This document shows positions 1 through 7,857 of a stretch of DNA of 52,107 bases, one piece after another. Origin of the DNA: Thermoplasmata archaeon (GTDB lineage: Archaea; Thermoplasmatota; Thermoplasmata; Lutacidiplasmatales; UBA184); NCBI GenBank assembly GCA_022750435.1, contig JAKIVS010000014.1, positions 1 through 52,107 on the forward strand, given 5' to 3'. How positions within the stretch are numbered: position 1 is the stretch's first letter; each line of letters starts with the position of its first letter. A model generated the notes under the pieces. It had not been told where the DNA came from and made no database searches. It saw nothing but the letters and a program-made list of their open reading frames with translations. The position numbers were made by a program, and so were the translations under genes.

Positions 1-67
1 TCAAATCCCCCCGTGTCCATTCAGCGGTCAGAACCCATTCCGGTGTTGACCCGCCGGGGGCGTTCCC

Positions 68-679
68 CTACTTTCGTGGGCCCTCTCGCGAGCCCGGAGT
101 CCTTCGACGGCCCCGCGGAACCGTTGCTCGGCGGCGCCCGGCATCTCGGCGTAGCCGGGCCAGTACCGGACCGGCCTCCTCATAGTTCGCCTCGGCCTCC
201 AGGTACTCCCAGTCAATCGGTCGGGACTTCGCCAGCAAGAGGGCCTGGAGATAGAGCGGACGCGCCCTCTCGCGCTGGTATCGGACGAGCCGGCGCACGA
301 TGAGGGGTTCCACCGCGGAGAGCCAGACGGGCCCGAACGGGGTGTCCATTCGATCGGGAGGGAGTCCGGACCGAGCCACGGTACCGACGAGGTCGACCAG
401 GCCGATGTCCGGAAGAAACCAGTAAACGCGCTGGCTCCGACCAGCGACCTCCCGGAAGCTCCAACGGCGCAAGACGATCGCCAAGGCGTTTCGATTCCCG
501 ACGACGTCAACGTCCTGCGAGACGTAGACGTCCGAGGAGAGACGGATTTCGATGGCCGAGTCACCGACGATTTCCACGCGACTCTTCGATTCGCGGGCCA
601 GAAGAGCTCCGAACCACGCGAGGCGCTCCCCGGGGGTGGGGGCCCCCCGGATCGCGTCCTGAAATTCAGTTGCGTCCAC
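68..679 (-). CDS. Nucleotidyltransferase-fold protein, AbiEii-like
   Basis: This is a probable nucleotidyltransferase of the AbiEii/DUF1814-like superfamily. The sequence IVGDSAIEI followed by SQDVDVV fits the usual G-[GS] and D-x-D metal-binding pattern of this fold. The rest is alpha-helical and Arg-rich. It follows the winged-helix gene on the same strand, as AbiEii follows AbiEi in type IV toxin-antitoxin pairs. I chose the GTG at 679, which overlaps the upstream stop by 14 bases and gives 203 aa; an ATG at 721 would add 14 residues. No clear Shine-Dalgarno supports either. Superfamily assignment is moderate, toxin function is inference. It could equally be a solitary nucleotidyltransferase of unknown substrate. 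Confidence 0.6.
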   Translation of the reverse strand: MDATEFQDAIRGAPTPGERLAWFGALLARESKSRVEIVGDSAIEIRLSSDVYVSQDVDVVGNRNALAIVLRRWSFREVAGRSQRVYWFLPDIGLVDLVGTVARSGLPPDRMDTPFGPVWLSAVEPLIVRRLVRYQRERARPLYLQALLLAKSRPIDWEYLEAEANYEEAGPVLARLRRDAGRRRATVPRGRRRTPGSREGPRK

Positions 680-980
680 GTTCAAGGCTCGGCCGAAGGC
701 CAAGTTGGAGGAGGAGCTCATCCTTCTCGTCGCGAAGGACTCGCTCTCGACGTCGGTATTCGAGCCGCAGGAAGTGGCGCAAGACGTCATCCCGGAGCAC
801 CCATCCCTCGGTGACGTGCTCTACCCAGGGGGCCAGGCCCTTCAGGGTGGTCAGCACTTGGATGGGCTGCGCGTCGATCGCCTTCGCGAGCCGATACGCC
901 GACTGAGGTCGGGACGTCGCGGCGAGAGCTTGGAGAGTTTCGGACCGGACCCGCCCCCCGAACAACCGGTCTAGCTCCAT
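666..980 (-). CDS. Winged-helix DNA-binding protein, possible antitoxin/regulator
   Basis: This 104 aa protein begins with a winged-helix-like segment: RSETLQALAATSRPQSAYRLAKAID, then a recognition-helix-like PIQVLTTLKGL and a wing around VTEGWVLRDD. The second half is a charged helix rich in Arg and Glu that could dimerise. It starts at an ATG about 27 bases downstream of an AT-rich TATA-like box, so it is probably leaderless. It overlaps the downstream nucleotidyltransferase gene, which implies co-transcription. The order regulator then nucleotidyltransferase matches AbiE-type modules. Regulation of its own promoter is inferred only from that analogy. Confidence 0.65.
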   Translation of the reverse strand: MELDRLFGGRVRSETLQALAATSRPQSAYRLAKAIDAQPIQVLTTLKGLAPWVEHVTEGWVLRDDVLRHFLRLEYRRRERVLRDEKDELLLQLGLRPSLERGRN

Positions 981-1002
981 GCCCTAGTAGTATGGCATTT
1001 AC

Positions 1003-1013
1003 ACATTATAATA
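1003..1013 (-). promoter_or_regulatory. TATA-like box for the winged-helix gene
   Basis: The AT-rich run cattataata stands out in GC-rich surroundings. Read on the minus strand it centres about 28 bases upstream of the ATG at 980, the spacing expected for a leaderless archaeal transcript. Confidence 0.6.
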
Positions 1014-1242
1014 TTAACACATGGACTGGGTCCGTCAACCACCGACCAGGACGTTCCGTTCGTGTCCAAACCCAAAACGGTTCGGAGTCCCACGTGTCCA
1101 TAGTCCCTTTCGCCGCTGCCTACTTGGGAAACCGGTGCGTTACCAACCCCCGAGGATGCCTGAGCTCACCCTTAATCGGGGCAGGACGGGGTACCGGACA
1201 GATTCCTCCGTCTCGTCGGGGGGTGAAACACGCCCCCAGGGT

Positions 1243-1827
1243 TCACCCGGCCTCTGAGACGATGAACCTCGCTTCGGCGAGCCTTACAATTTCGTCCGCG
1301 ACCTCTGGTTGGAGGTAAGGGACGCAAATTCCCCACGGCCAGAGGCGAGGCACGGTCATGGCGACGGAGCCGCGGCGGAATTCTCGCGATACGAAAGTCA
1401 CCCCAACCAAGCGGGCGCGCTTCATCGCCCAAAACCTGTCCTGGACCTCCACCCTCCCAACGTGCACCCAGGAGAGCGCCCCTCCACTCTCGGCCGGGGC
1501 AAGGTCGGGGCGTCTCGATGGGGCGTCGAATTCAACCCCCCAGTCGGTCAGAGTCAGGTGGTTCGGTGGCCTCCGGGAGGACGCGCGCCGCGCCAGGAGC
1601 ACGCCAAGTCCGCCGAGCCCAACGCTGGCTGCGATAACGGCACCGGCGAGCGCCCTCAGCGAGATCGACGGCTCGAGCACAACGCCCCAGCCGAATCCGA
1701 CAAGCAGAACCGCCGTCAGAATAGCGAATCCGAGGAGGTTCGCCAGCTGCAGCACGCGCGTACGGCCCGCCGCGTCGGTTGAAAACTCGGCGATGACACG
1801 ACGGTTGGGAGCGGGCTCTTCACCCAT
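1243..1827 (-). CDS. Membrane protein, two TM segments and C-terminal soluble domain
   Basis: The protein is about 194 aa from the ATG at 1827; a start at 1878 is possible but adds an unconvincing basic tail. Two hydrophobic segments (LLGFAILTAVLLVGFGWGVV and LAGAVIAASVGLGGLGVLL) lie near residues 25-75, ended by a basic ARRASSRR stretch. The remainder looks like a beta-rich soluble domain resembling bacterial PH-like membrane domains. The architecture matches the protein at 4843-5421. Function unknown. Confidence 0.6.
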   Translation of the reverse strand: MGEEPAPNRRVIAEFSTDAAGRTRVLQLANLLGFAILTAVLLVGFGWGVVLEPSISLRALAGAVIAASVGLGGLGVLLARRASSRRPPNHLTLTDWGVEFDAPSRRPDLAPAESGGALSWVHVGRVEVQDRFWAMKRARLVGVTFVSREFRRGSVAMTVPRLWPWGICVPYLQPEVADEIVRLAEARFIVSEAG

Positions 1828-1943
1828 CGGGCAGCCCCTCGGCACCGACCCCCGCCGGAGCCTTGAGTTCTTGCCCATTCACAAGGTGTCCCTTCCGAAC
1901 CGCCACCACAGCCAGCGTTCCAGCCCGCCCGCCCTCTTGGGGT

Positions 1944-2831
1944 CTAGTTCGCTTTATCGAAGAATTCCTTGAGAAGCGAAATATAACGGTCCCGGGTTTC
2001 GAAAAACGGCTGGTGGCCCACTCCGCGCGCGACTACCAACCGGGAGTGGGGAACAGCTCGATGGATCTCTCGCGCGCACTCGGGAGTGATATGGTCATAC
2101 TGGCCCACCACGATCAACATGGGTACACGAAGTCGAGAGAGCTCCGGAGTGACATCCCATCCGGCCATCGTCCCCCGTCGAAAACCGTCGTCGCAGATCC
2201 GGAGTGCCCTGAATCCCATCGCGTCGAGGACGCGAAAGTTCAGGTGAGCGGAGCTCAGCCAGGCTTCGTACGGCCGGTTCACTGAACGCTCTGAAAATCG
2301 CGTTCGGAACTCTTCGGCCGCTCGAGCGAAAGCCGCGGTCGTAACCCCTGTTCGCTCGTATTGAATCCAAGCTCGGCGGTTAATGGGAGAAAGCTGCGAT
2401 ACGCGGAGTCGTCGGGCCCGCCAAAGCGCCCGCATCGAAGCGAAGCCGCTCGCCACCACGACCGATGTCCACGCACGAGGATGACGAACCGCCGCCTCGA
2501 GCGCCACGGCGCCTCCGTAACTATGACCATACAGGTGTACCCGGCCCAGTTTGAGGCGACGCCGGAGCTCCTCGGCGTCATCTGCACTCGCCTCGATTGT
2601 GTAGTCGCGATAAGTGGTCGGCCGCTCCGAACGTCCGCAGCCCAACTGGTCATAGAAGATCAGCTCGAACCCGGCCCCGGCCAGATCGGCCAACGGTGTC
2701 AGGTACTCGTGGGTTGAGCCGGGTCCGCCGTGGAGAACGAGGACGGTCCCTCTGGCAGACTTCCCAACTCGTCGGTAGTAGAGTCGTTTGCCCCGGACTC
2801 GCGCGTATCCGTCTCGGTCGGGAAGGTCCAC
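1944..2831 (-). CDS. pip: Proline iminopeptidase, alpha/beta hydrolase
   Basis: This 295 aa protein should release N-terminal residues, especially proline, from short peptides. It has the family hallmarks: HGGPG (residues 34-38) forming the oxyanion hole, the nucleophile elbow GHSYGG with Ser104, Asp246 in GQYDHITPE and His273 in GVGHQPFFE. The central lid region (about 125-210) is helical and Arg-rich. Its length is close to that of the tricorn-interacting factor F1 of Thermoplasma (about 293 aa), which trims peptides produced by the proteasome and tricorn. A proteasome alpha gene is present elsewhere in the window, though not adjacent. Some relatives are general esterases, so peptide specificity is inferred. 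Confidence 0.85.
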   Translation of the reverse strand: MDLPDRDGYARVRGKRLYYRRVGKSARGTVLVLHGGPGSTHEYLTPLADLAGAGFELIFYDQLGCGRSERPTTYRDYTIEASADDAEELRRRLKLGRVHLYGHSYGGAVALEAAVRHPRAWTSVVVASGFASMRALWRARRLRVSQLSPINRRAWIQYERTGVTTAAFARAAEEFRTRFSERSVNRPYEAWLSSAHLNFRVLDAMGFRALRICDDGFRRGTMAGWDVTPELSRLRVPMLIVVGQYDHITPECAREIHRAVPHSRLVVARGVGHQPFFETRDRYISLLKEFFDKAN

Positions 2832-3115
2832 GCGGACTCGATTTCAATCCGGTAGATACCATTGCCGGCGAGAGAGTCCTTCCGTCGAGGCTCCTCTAGC
2901 GATTTGGACAGGATGGAGCGAACTGGCCCACCGCGGTGCGTCCCGGGTTCTCGTCTTGAGGTGGGCACAATCTTGACCGGATGGGTTCGGTCCGTCCAGC
3001 AGCCAGTGCACTGCATAGAAGGGGTGGGTTTCCGGAGCCGCAGACCGTCGGCGATCCTTCCGCCAGGAGCGTTGGTCGGGAAGACCCTTAACTGAAGAAG
3101 TCGATTGGCCCCCCG

Positions 3116-3550
3116 ATGTCGCTGGAAGAGAACAAGGCGCTCGTCCGACGCCAGTTCGACCTCCTAAGCGCGGGCGATGTCGAAGGCGCCGCGGCGCTGT
3201 GGTCGAACGAATCCTCAAATCACGGCCGGAATGCGGGCCCAGCTCGGATTTCGATGGTCTATGAAAGCCTGCGAGCCGTGCAGGAGACGCACGTACTCCA
3301 CGAAATCATTGGGGAGGGGGACTGGGTGGCGGTCCGAACGACCTGCTCGGGTGCACACGTCGCGACTCCGAAGATCCCCGTCAATGGAGGTATCTTCGAG
3401 GGTATCGCCCCGACAGGGCGGAGCTACACTGCGCAGCACCTCCACCTGTTTCGCATCGCCGACGGAAAGATCCTGGAACATTGGGCCAATCGCGACGACC
3501 TCGGAGCTGCACGACAGCTCGGGCTTGAACTCCGGCCTTCACCGGAGTGA
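3116..3550 (+). CDS. SnoaL-like / NTF2-fold protein
   Basis: This 144 aa protein has the features of the SnoaL-like ester cyclase family. The N-terminus ENKALVRRQFDLLSAGDVEG is the typical first helix, followed by a beta sheet with GDWVAVRTTCSGAH, GIAPTGRSY and HLFRIADGKILEHWANRDD, the usual C-terminal signature. Such proteins form cone-shaped dimers that bind small hydrophobic ligands and act as cyclases, isomerases or hydrolases; most archaeal members have no known substrate. The ATG at 3116 lies about 26 bases after a cttaact element, consistent with leaderless expression. No polyketide genes are nearby, so a specialised cyclase role is not supported. Confidence 0.8.
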   Translation: MSLEENKALVRRQFDLLSAGDVEGAAALWSNESSNHGRNAGPARISMVYESLRAVQETHVLHEIIGEGDWVAVRTTCSGAHVATPKIPVNGGIFEGIAPTGRSYTAQHLHLFRIADGKILEHWANRDDLGAARQLGLELRPSPE

Positions 3551-3694
3551 GCCTTCCGCAGGACCCGGCGCCTGGTCCCGGCTCCGCCCGCTGGGAAGGT
3601 GTGGACTTCAACGCATCGCCGGGGGCGGTCGACGAGAGTCGAGCCAATTCAATCGGAAGCATGAAGGCGGGCCCCAGTCTCTTCCGGTGGAGCC

Positions 3695-4006
3695 ATGGCG
3701 CTTCCCCTCGCCGAGATTGAGGGGAAACCGTGGTACGAAACGACGGGAGGACGTTGGGCTGGGCTCGGGGCAAGCGCCCAGGCCTACCTAATCGGGGCCA
3801 TCGTGTGGATCTCGTTCTGGGTTGTGGTAGCCCTCTCGCCGCTCTACCTCGGCGGCAGGGTCGCCCTATGCGGTCGCGCGGCCCGCACCGTGTTCCCGAA
3901 ATCGGAGCTCTTCCTCGGGGAGTCCGTGGTAACGGTGGTTTTCCTGGTCCCCGTCGCGTTCGCCCTGGTGCAGGCACGACGATCGGCAAACTTCTGGGCT
4001 GGGTAG
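3695..4006 (+). CDS. Small membrane protein, two TM segments
   Basis: The 103 aa product has two hydrophobic segments, AYLIGAIVWISFWVVVALSP (about residues 29-49) and SVVTVVFLVPVAFALVQA (about 76-94), joined by a short loop with one Cys. The start ATG follows a purine-rich ggtggag that could act as a ribosome binding site. I recognise no family. The membrane segments argue for a real gene, but it is short and isolated. Confidence 0.5.
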   Translation: MALPLAEIEGKPWYETTGGRWAGLGASAQAYLIGAIVWISFWVVVALSPLYLGGRVALCGRAARTVFPKSELFLGESVVTVVFLVPVAFALVQARRSANFWAG

Positions 4007-4174
4007 CCGTCGGCCCGGAAATGGAGCCATGGACCTTGTGCAGGACCCCCCCGCGACGGAAGGGTGTCCCAATTTCCGGCTCGCCGAAATCTCGTACGGG
4101 CCGGGATTTGGGCCAACTCAACCCGGAGCTTCTATGATGGGCCACGCCCCTCGACCGTTGCGAGCTCTCCGAGC

Positions 4175-4783
4175 ATGGCAACCGGAGCCCCCACGCCCAA
4201 TCCCAGAATTCTGACCAAGGGATTTCTCCGGGCCGCCTTCGCTGCTGGAGTCACCCTGCTCGCACTGCTGGCCGTGGTTCTCATCGCGATTCCGCTCTCT
4301 ACCTTGCCTCCCAATTGCGAGGGAGGGTTGGGTGAGCCGCCGTTAAGTTGTGTTCTTTCCGTCGGGAGCGGCGACGGGGTGTGCGCCTCCGGAAACGCGA
4401 CTTACGCCTGGAACTGTTCCTATCAGTTCGCGGTTTCGACGCACGCCACAAGCGGCGTACCCACCGTGACTCTGCAGTACCTCAGTTTCCTCGTCGAGAA
4501 GTCGGACGGAGCCTACGAGAGATCCGCCTTCAGCGTGACCGTCCTGACGCCTTCCGGGTGCGGCCTTGGGACCTACAACTCGTCGATCAACTGGTGGGCG
4601 CCCGCGAGTTTCCCCAGCCAGTGCGCTGCGAACTTCACCGTCTCGGCCCCAATCCAGTCCGGCGATTCTCTCAGCCTGGCAACAATCCCACGAGGCGGGC
4701 TCCCTTATTCAGGGGACGGAGATCAACTCCTGATGATTGGCGCTGGCGAGTTCGCCGGAAGCATCTCGGCGTCGATTAGCTGA
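4175..4783 (+). CDS. Membrane-anchored extracellular protein
   Basis: From the ATG at 4175 the protein is 202 aa. It opens with a basic stretch and one long hydrophobic segment (LRAAFAAGVTLLALLAVVLIAIPLS, roughly residues 16-40), then a Ser/Thr/Gly-rich domain with several Cys residues and N-x-S/T sequons, typical of archaeal surface proteins. The hydrophobic segment could be a signal anchor; there is no clear pilin processing site. An upstream in-frame extension to 4064 lacks protein-like character. A ttctatgat element about 42 bases upstream could serve as promoter. Function unknown. Confidence 0.6.
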   Translation: MATGAPTPNPRILTKGFLRAAFAAGVTLLALLAVVLIAIPLSTLPPNCEGGLGEPPLSCVLSVGSGDGVCASGNATYAWNCSYQFAVSTHATSGVPTVTLQYLSFLVEKSDGAYERSAFSVTVLTPSGCGLGTYNSSINWWAPASFPSQCAANFTVSAPIQSGDSLSLATIPRGGLPYSGDGDQLLMIGAGEFAGSISASIS

Positions 4784-4842
4784 TTCGGAGGGGACTCAGG
4801 GCCGGGTTGACATTGGATCCCTGCTGGACCGTCGTCGGGTGG

Positions 4843-5421
4843 CTAAGGGAGGGGGCTCCATGCTCGGACCTGTCCCACGGCCTTCGGGCCCAGGCGGGTT
4901 TCCGGTGATCGGGGCGGTCCACCCCCCGACATTGCCATCAGGATTGCCTCAAAGGCTGAACGGGGGACCGGTACTTCCCTCGCAATCCCGGATGGCCGCA
5001 AGTAGACGACAGCGAATCGATTCGCCGCTGGCTGCCCCGGATTCGACGAGCGGTCAATGATTCCGATGAGTCGGGGGCTCGCAGGGACACGCGCCGCCCG
5101 CTCGCTGTACGGAACGACTTCGATCGGCCCATCAACGTCCCGAACCCGAATCGAATCCGAGCCGACCACGAGCTCTACGGCGTTGAACATTGCGCGACGC
5201 GCCATCGTAACGGTGAGGGCGAGACTCGCTGCTCCGATTGGGAGAGTGATACCAATGAGGAGGAATCGGGCCTCGACCGTTCCTGAGAGGGTCGGCACGA
5301 CTCCAAGGGCGGCCGCGCTCACCAGGACGATGATCCCGACGCACGAACCGGCCAGGGCCCACAGCTGGCGGGCTGGACCGTTCAATTCGTGACGGGAACC
5401 CCGCAGGTCGAACGACTCCAT
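4843..5421 (-). CDS. Membrane protein, two TM segments and PH-like soluble domain
   Basis: This 192 aa protein has two hydrophobic segments (about residues 18-42 and 50-70) with a short extracellular loop, a basic MARRAMFN junction and then a beta-rich domain: VELVVGSDSIRVRD, EVVPYSERAARV, FAVVYLRPSG. The layout resembles bacterial-PH-like proteins and closely parallels the protein at 1243-1827, on the same strand. Its 3-prime end converges on the secreted-protein gene. No catalytic motif is visible. Confidence 0.6.
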   Translation of the reverse strand: MESFDLRGSRHELNGPARQLWALAGSCVGIIVLVSAAALGVVPTLSGTVEARFLLIGITLPIGAASLALTVTMARRAMFNAVELVVGSDSIRVRDVDGPIEVVPYSERAARVPASPRLIGIIDRSSNPGQPAANRFAVVYLRPSGIAREVPVPRSAFEAILMAMSGGGPPRSPETRLGPKAVGQVRAWSPLP

Positions 5422-5918
5422 CGACTCGCTCTCGGCCCGGCTCGCGTGCGCTCAAACGCACAGACGTCTATCTTACGATTCTGACTCGGCCCCCCCTTGA
5501 GCTGCACGTTCGACCGGCGACACCTTGGTTGGGTCGCTGTCAAAGTGTCGCTTTCGAGGCGTGCGGGGCTGACCTTGGACTCCATTCTCAAGGGAGGCGC
5601 AGTTCAGGCCCGCGGGAAGCCGGCTCCGTTGGGCTCAGCAGGACCCAAGCCGTCAGCCCTGCGCGGCATATATTTGGATACGGGGGCCGGGGAGCCTGGA
5701 GTGGCTGCCCCCTCTCGCGGAGGACGGACCGGAGGCGGGAGGGCCCGAGACGAGGCGCTCGAGGGCCAGCGGCCATTGCGAGGCTGAGGATCGGAGGCCA
5801 CGAGGGTGTCCCGCAGTACAAGAGTCGTCGATCTGGAAGGAGTGTTCTGGCTTCTCGGAGTTACGACCCGAAGGTGCGTCTCCAGCGGTGGCCGAGGCCC
5901 AGCGGGCGACGGCCCACG
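5422..5918. other. Gene-poor stretch
   Basis: I see no convincing protein-coding gene here. Open frames on both strands are Arg/Gly/Pro-rich and look like frame shadows of high-GC DNA. The left edge contains gtctatcttacg, which could be the promoter of the minus-strand gene starting at 5421. A prominent TATA-like element at 5664-5676 has no clear gene attached. A G-rich hairpin-capable segment follows at about 5681-5711. Confidence 0.5.
5664..5676. promoter_or_regulatory. Isolated strong TATA-like element
   Basis: The run gcatatatttgg is one of the most AT-rich spots in the window. Downstream on the plus strand lies ggggccggggagcc...ggctgcccc, which can fold into a hairpin. No credible coding gene starts at the expected distance on either strand, so it may drive a non-coding RNA. 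The assignment rests on base composition alone. Confidence 0.35.
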
Positions 5919-6083
5919 TCACCAGCTTCGGAGGGCCTTGGCCGCCTGCTTCCGGGCGGCTTTGGTCTGGTGGCCCGGTCCGGTGGTCGTGTACGTAGTA
6001 CAAGCGCAGGCTCGGCAATGTCCATCGGGCCCGTGCAGCCTTTGCTGGTGGAGGCAGCCCGGGGTCTCGCAGTCGGTCGTCAA
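5919..6083 (-). CDS. 54 aa Cys-rich basic microprotein
   Basis: Starting at the TTG at 6083 the product is 54 aa. It carries CETPGC and, eleven residues later, CRACAC, five cysteines suited to binding zinc, and ends in a basic helix KAARKQAAKALRSW that could contact nucleic acid. A TATA-like box, ttgtatagg on the minus strand, is centred about 33 bases upstream, and GGCGAGGACGAA lies just before the start. Residues upstream of the TTG (to an ATG at 6173) would overlap that promoter and look non-protein-like. I recognise no family. The zinc-binding role is inference from cysteine spacing. Confidence 0.45.
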   Translation of the reverse strand: MTTDCETPGCLHQQRLHGPDGHCRACACTTYTTTGPGHQTKAARKQAAKALRSW

Positions 6084-6110
6084 TTCGTCCTCGCCCCTAT
6101 GGACCGTCGC

Positions 6111-6120
6111 CCCTATACAA
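6111..6120 (-). promoter_or_regulatory. TATA-like box for the 54 aa Cys-rich gene
   Basis: The plus-strand run ccctatacaa reads ttgtataggg on the minus strand. Predicted transcription would start near 6089, just before the TTG at 6083. Confidence 0.4.
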
Positions 6121-6337
6121 GAAGGTCGAAGGCCATCGCGCCCTTGCGGGGGACTCCCGCGGAGCTCGCCCAATGCCGGACAACTGTCGGAATGTCCGTC
6201 GACGGCGCAGACCGTCGCGATCTCCGGCGGAGTGGCCCTTGGGGAGAAGTGGGGACTCTACACTCGCCGGTCCGCCGAAAGAAATCGCCTCTCGGAAGCG
6301 TTAATCCCGCCAGCCGGTCCGGCACGGAAGGGGAGAA

Positions 6338-6676
6338 ATGGGCGAGATCCCGGCCGCCGCGAAGGCCCGATTCGCGAAGTTGGCGATACAGCTCGCGGCG
6401 GGCGACGGAGCCGAGACCGCACATCGGGAAGGATTCGGAACGGGTTCCCTCTTCGTCGGACGCAAGATGTTCGCGGTGCTCGATGCGACAGGTGCCCTAG
6501 TCTTGAAGCTCCCCCCGGCGCGTGTCCAAGAATTGATCGCGGCCGGGGTCGGCTCGCCCTGGCATCCTGGGACTGGGGCCCCGTTGAAGGAGTACGTTGC
6601 CCTAGGGGTCCGGGCGCAGGCGAAGTGGCTCGCGCTGGCCAAGGAATCTCGCTCGCACATGGGCACGGGGCACTAG
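6338..6676 (+). CDS. TfoX N-terminal / MmcQ-YjbR-like protein
   Basis: This 112 aa protein matches the small alpha/beta fold shared by TfoX N-terminal and MmcQ/YjbR proteins. The characteristic run is FGTGSLFVGRKMFAVLDATGALVLKLPPARVQELIAAG, followed by a glycine/proline loop and EYVALGVRAQAKWLALAKES. A GGGGAG element lies immediately before the ATG. Members bind DNA or act as unknown accessory proteins; the cellular role here is unknown. It is followed by an acetyltransferase gene 106 bases downstream on the same strand. Confidence 0.7.
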   Translation: MGEIPAAAKARFAKLAIQLAAGDGAETAHREGFGTGSLFVGRKMFAVLDATGALVLKLPPARVQELIAAGVGSPWHPGTGAPLKEYVALGVRAQAKWLALAKESRSHMGTGH

Positions 6677-6782
6677 AGCCCCCGATCCCGGCGAGGCCCT
6701 CACAGGATGGGCTCGGGGCTGTTGGCGCGGACTCGAGGGATTCCCCCCGAACGCTTCAAGTCGGCGCGAGCGTGGACGCGCC

Positions 6783-7247
6783 ATGGTCCGCCTCACGCCA
6801 ATGAATGCTGAGGAGTTCGCCCCGTACCTCGAGAACCTTGTGCGGACCTACGCCGAGGAAAATGCTCGGGCCGGTCGATGGTCCCAAGCCGATGCGCTCG
6901 CCGAGTCCCGCAAGGAGATCGAGCGGCTCCTCCCCGCCGGGCGAGAGACCCCGAACCACTCCTTCTTCCAGATTGCCTCCGACCCTGCTGGAGAAAGGGT
7001 CGGCGACCTCTGGCTGGCCATCGAACCGCGCGGCGGGTTCGTCTACGACCTCAACGTGTACGAACCGTTCCGAAGGAAGGGCTACGCTGAGCAGGCGATG
7101 CGGCTCGCCGAGGGCGTCGCCCGCGACCGGGGCGCGTCGAAGATTTCACTGCACGTGTTCGCCGAGAATCGCGGGGCCCGGAAACTCTACGTCAAGCTCG
7201 GATACTCGGAAACGAACGTGATGATGTCGAAGCCGCTCGCCCCCTAG
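6783..7247 (+). CDS. GNAT N-acetyltransferase
   Basis: This 154 aa protein is a GCN5-related acetyltransferase that moves an acetyl group from acetyl-CoA to an amine. The core pattern is visible: a central beta strand FVYDLNVYEPFRRKGYAEQAM containing the R/Q-x-x-G-x-A pyrophosphate-binding loop (RRKGYA), followed by ISLHVFAENRGARKLYVKLGYSETNVMMSK, the usual final helix and strand. The N-terminal 60 residues are helical and charged. The substrate cannot be read from the sequence. It is relatively close to RimI-like and general GNAT proteins. Confidence 0.85.
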   Translation: MVRLTPMNAEEFAPYLENLVRTYAEENARAGRWSQADALAESRKEIERLLPAGRETPNHSFFQIASDPAGERVGDLWLAIEPRGGFVYDLNVYEPFRRKGYAEQAMRLAEGVARDRGASKISLHVFAENRGARKLYVKLGYSETNVMMSKPLAP

Positions 7248-7323
7248 CGCGCCGAGTCCGCCCTCTCCGGCTCTCGAGCTCCGCGGACTCGCCCGCCCGA
7301 CTCCGCCGGGGCGCCGACTCGGG

Positions 7324-7695
7324 CTAGCCGGGACGTTGGGCGTTCTCTTCCCGGCGCGCGCGCACGATCCTCGCTAGCAGCCTCGGAGGCAGCGGTCGGT
7401 CGGCCTGAAACCGAATGCACCCCTTCCCGACGTCGAACCAGGCGAGCTCGGTGGCGAACTTTGCCACGACGCTGGGACTCATGACGTAGAATCCCAGGTG
7501 GCCCTGGAAGGCCGCGAACCCGACGAGTCCACCGCGTTGCTCGTAGGTCGGCATCTCGTACCGAATCTGCTCCAACGCTTCGGGCGCCGCCGCACGGATG
7601 GCCTTCCGAAGTCCCTCGAGCGCCGCACGCTCGGGAGCCGGCACTCCCGCCAGATACCGTTCGCCGGTCTCAGGCAGGGTAGTGCGCTGTTTCAT
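7324..7695 (-). CDS. DUF1801 / YdhG-like protein
   Basis: The 123 aa product fits the DUF1801 (YdhG, frataxin-like) family. The typical segments are ERAALEGLRKAIRAAAPEALEQIRYEMPTYEQRGGLVGFAAFQGHLGFYVMSPSVV, then FDVGKGCIRFQADRPLPPRLLARIVRARREE. In Bacillus a relative was proposed as an iron chaperone, but most members are uncharacterised. It is a single-gene unit converging on the acetyltransferase at 6783-7247. Confidence 0.8.
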   Translation of the reverse strand: MKQRTTLPETGERYLAGVPAPERAALEGLRKAIRAAAPEALEQIRYEMPTYEQRGGLVGFAAFQGHLGFYVMSPSVVAKFATELAWFDVGKGCIRFQADRPLPPRLLARIVRARREENAQRPG

Positions 7696-7857
7696 GCAAC
7701 GCGCCGGAGGCCGTTCCCACGGTGTCCCATTGGAAGTCCGTCCGGCGCCACCTCTCCCTCGATCACGGCCGTCGTCCGACGCCGAGGCCCCGATTCCCCC
7801 TCGAGGCGTTCGTCAACCGCTCACCCCGATCTCGCGGTCGATGGAATGGCACAGGGG

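Noticed and set aside
1021-1257. A 78-codon plus-strand frame starting just after the AT-rich box at 1003-1013
   Set aside because: The product is Arg/Pro-rich without structure; the box is better explained as the promoter of the minus-strand winged-helix gene.
5529-6804. Long plus-strand frames of 323 and 332 codons
   Set aside because: Arg/Gly/Ser/Pro-rich with no conserved motif, overlapping the YjbR-like gene in another frame.
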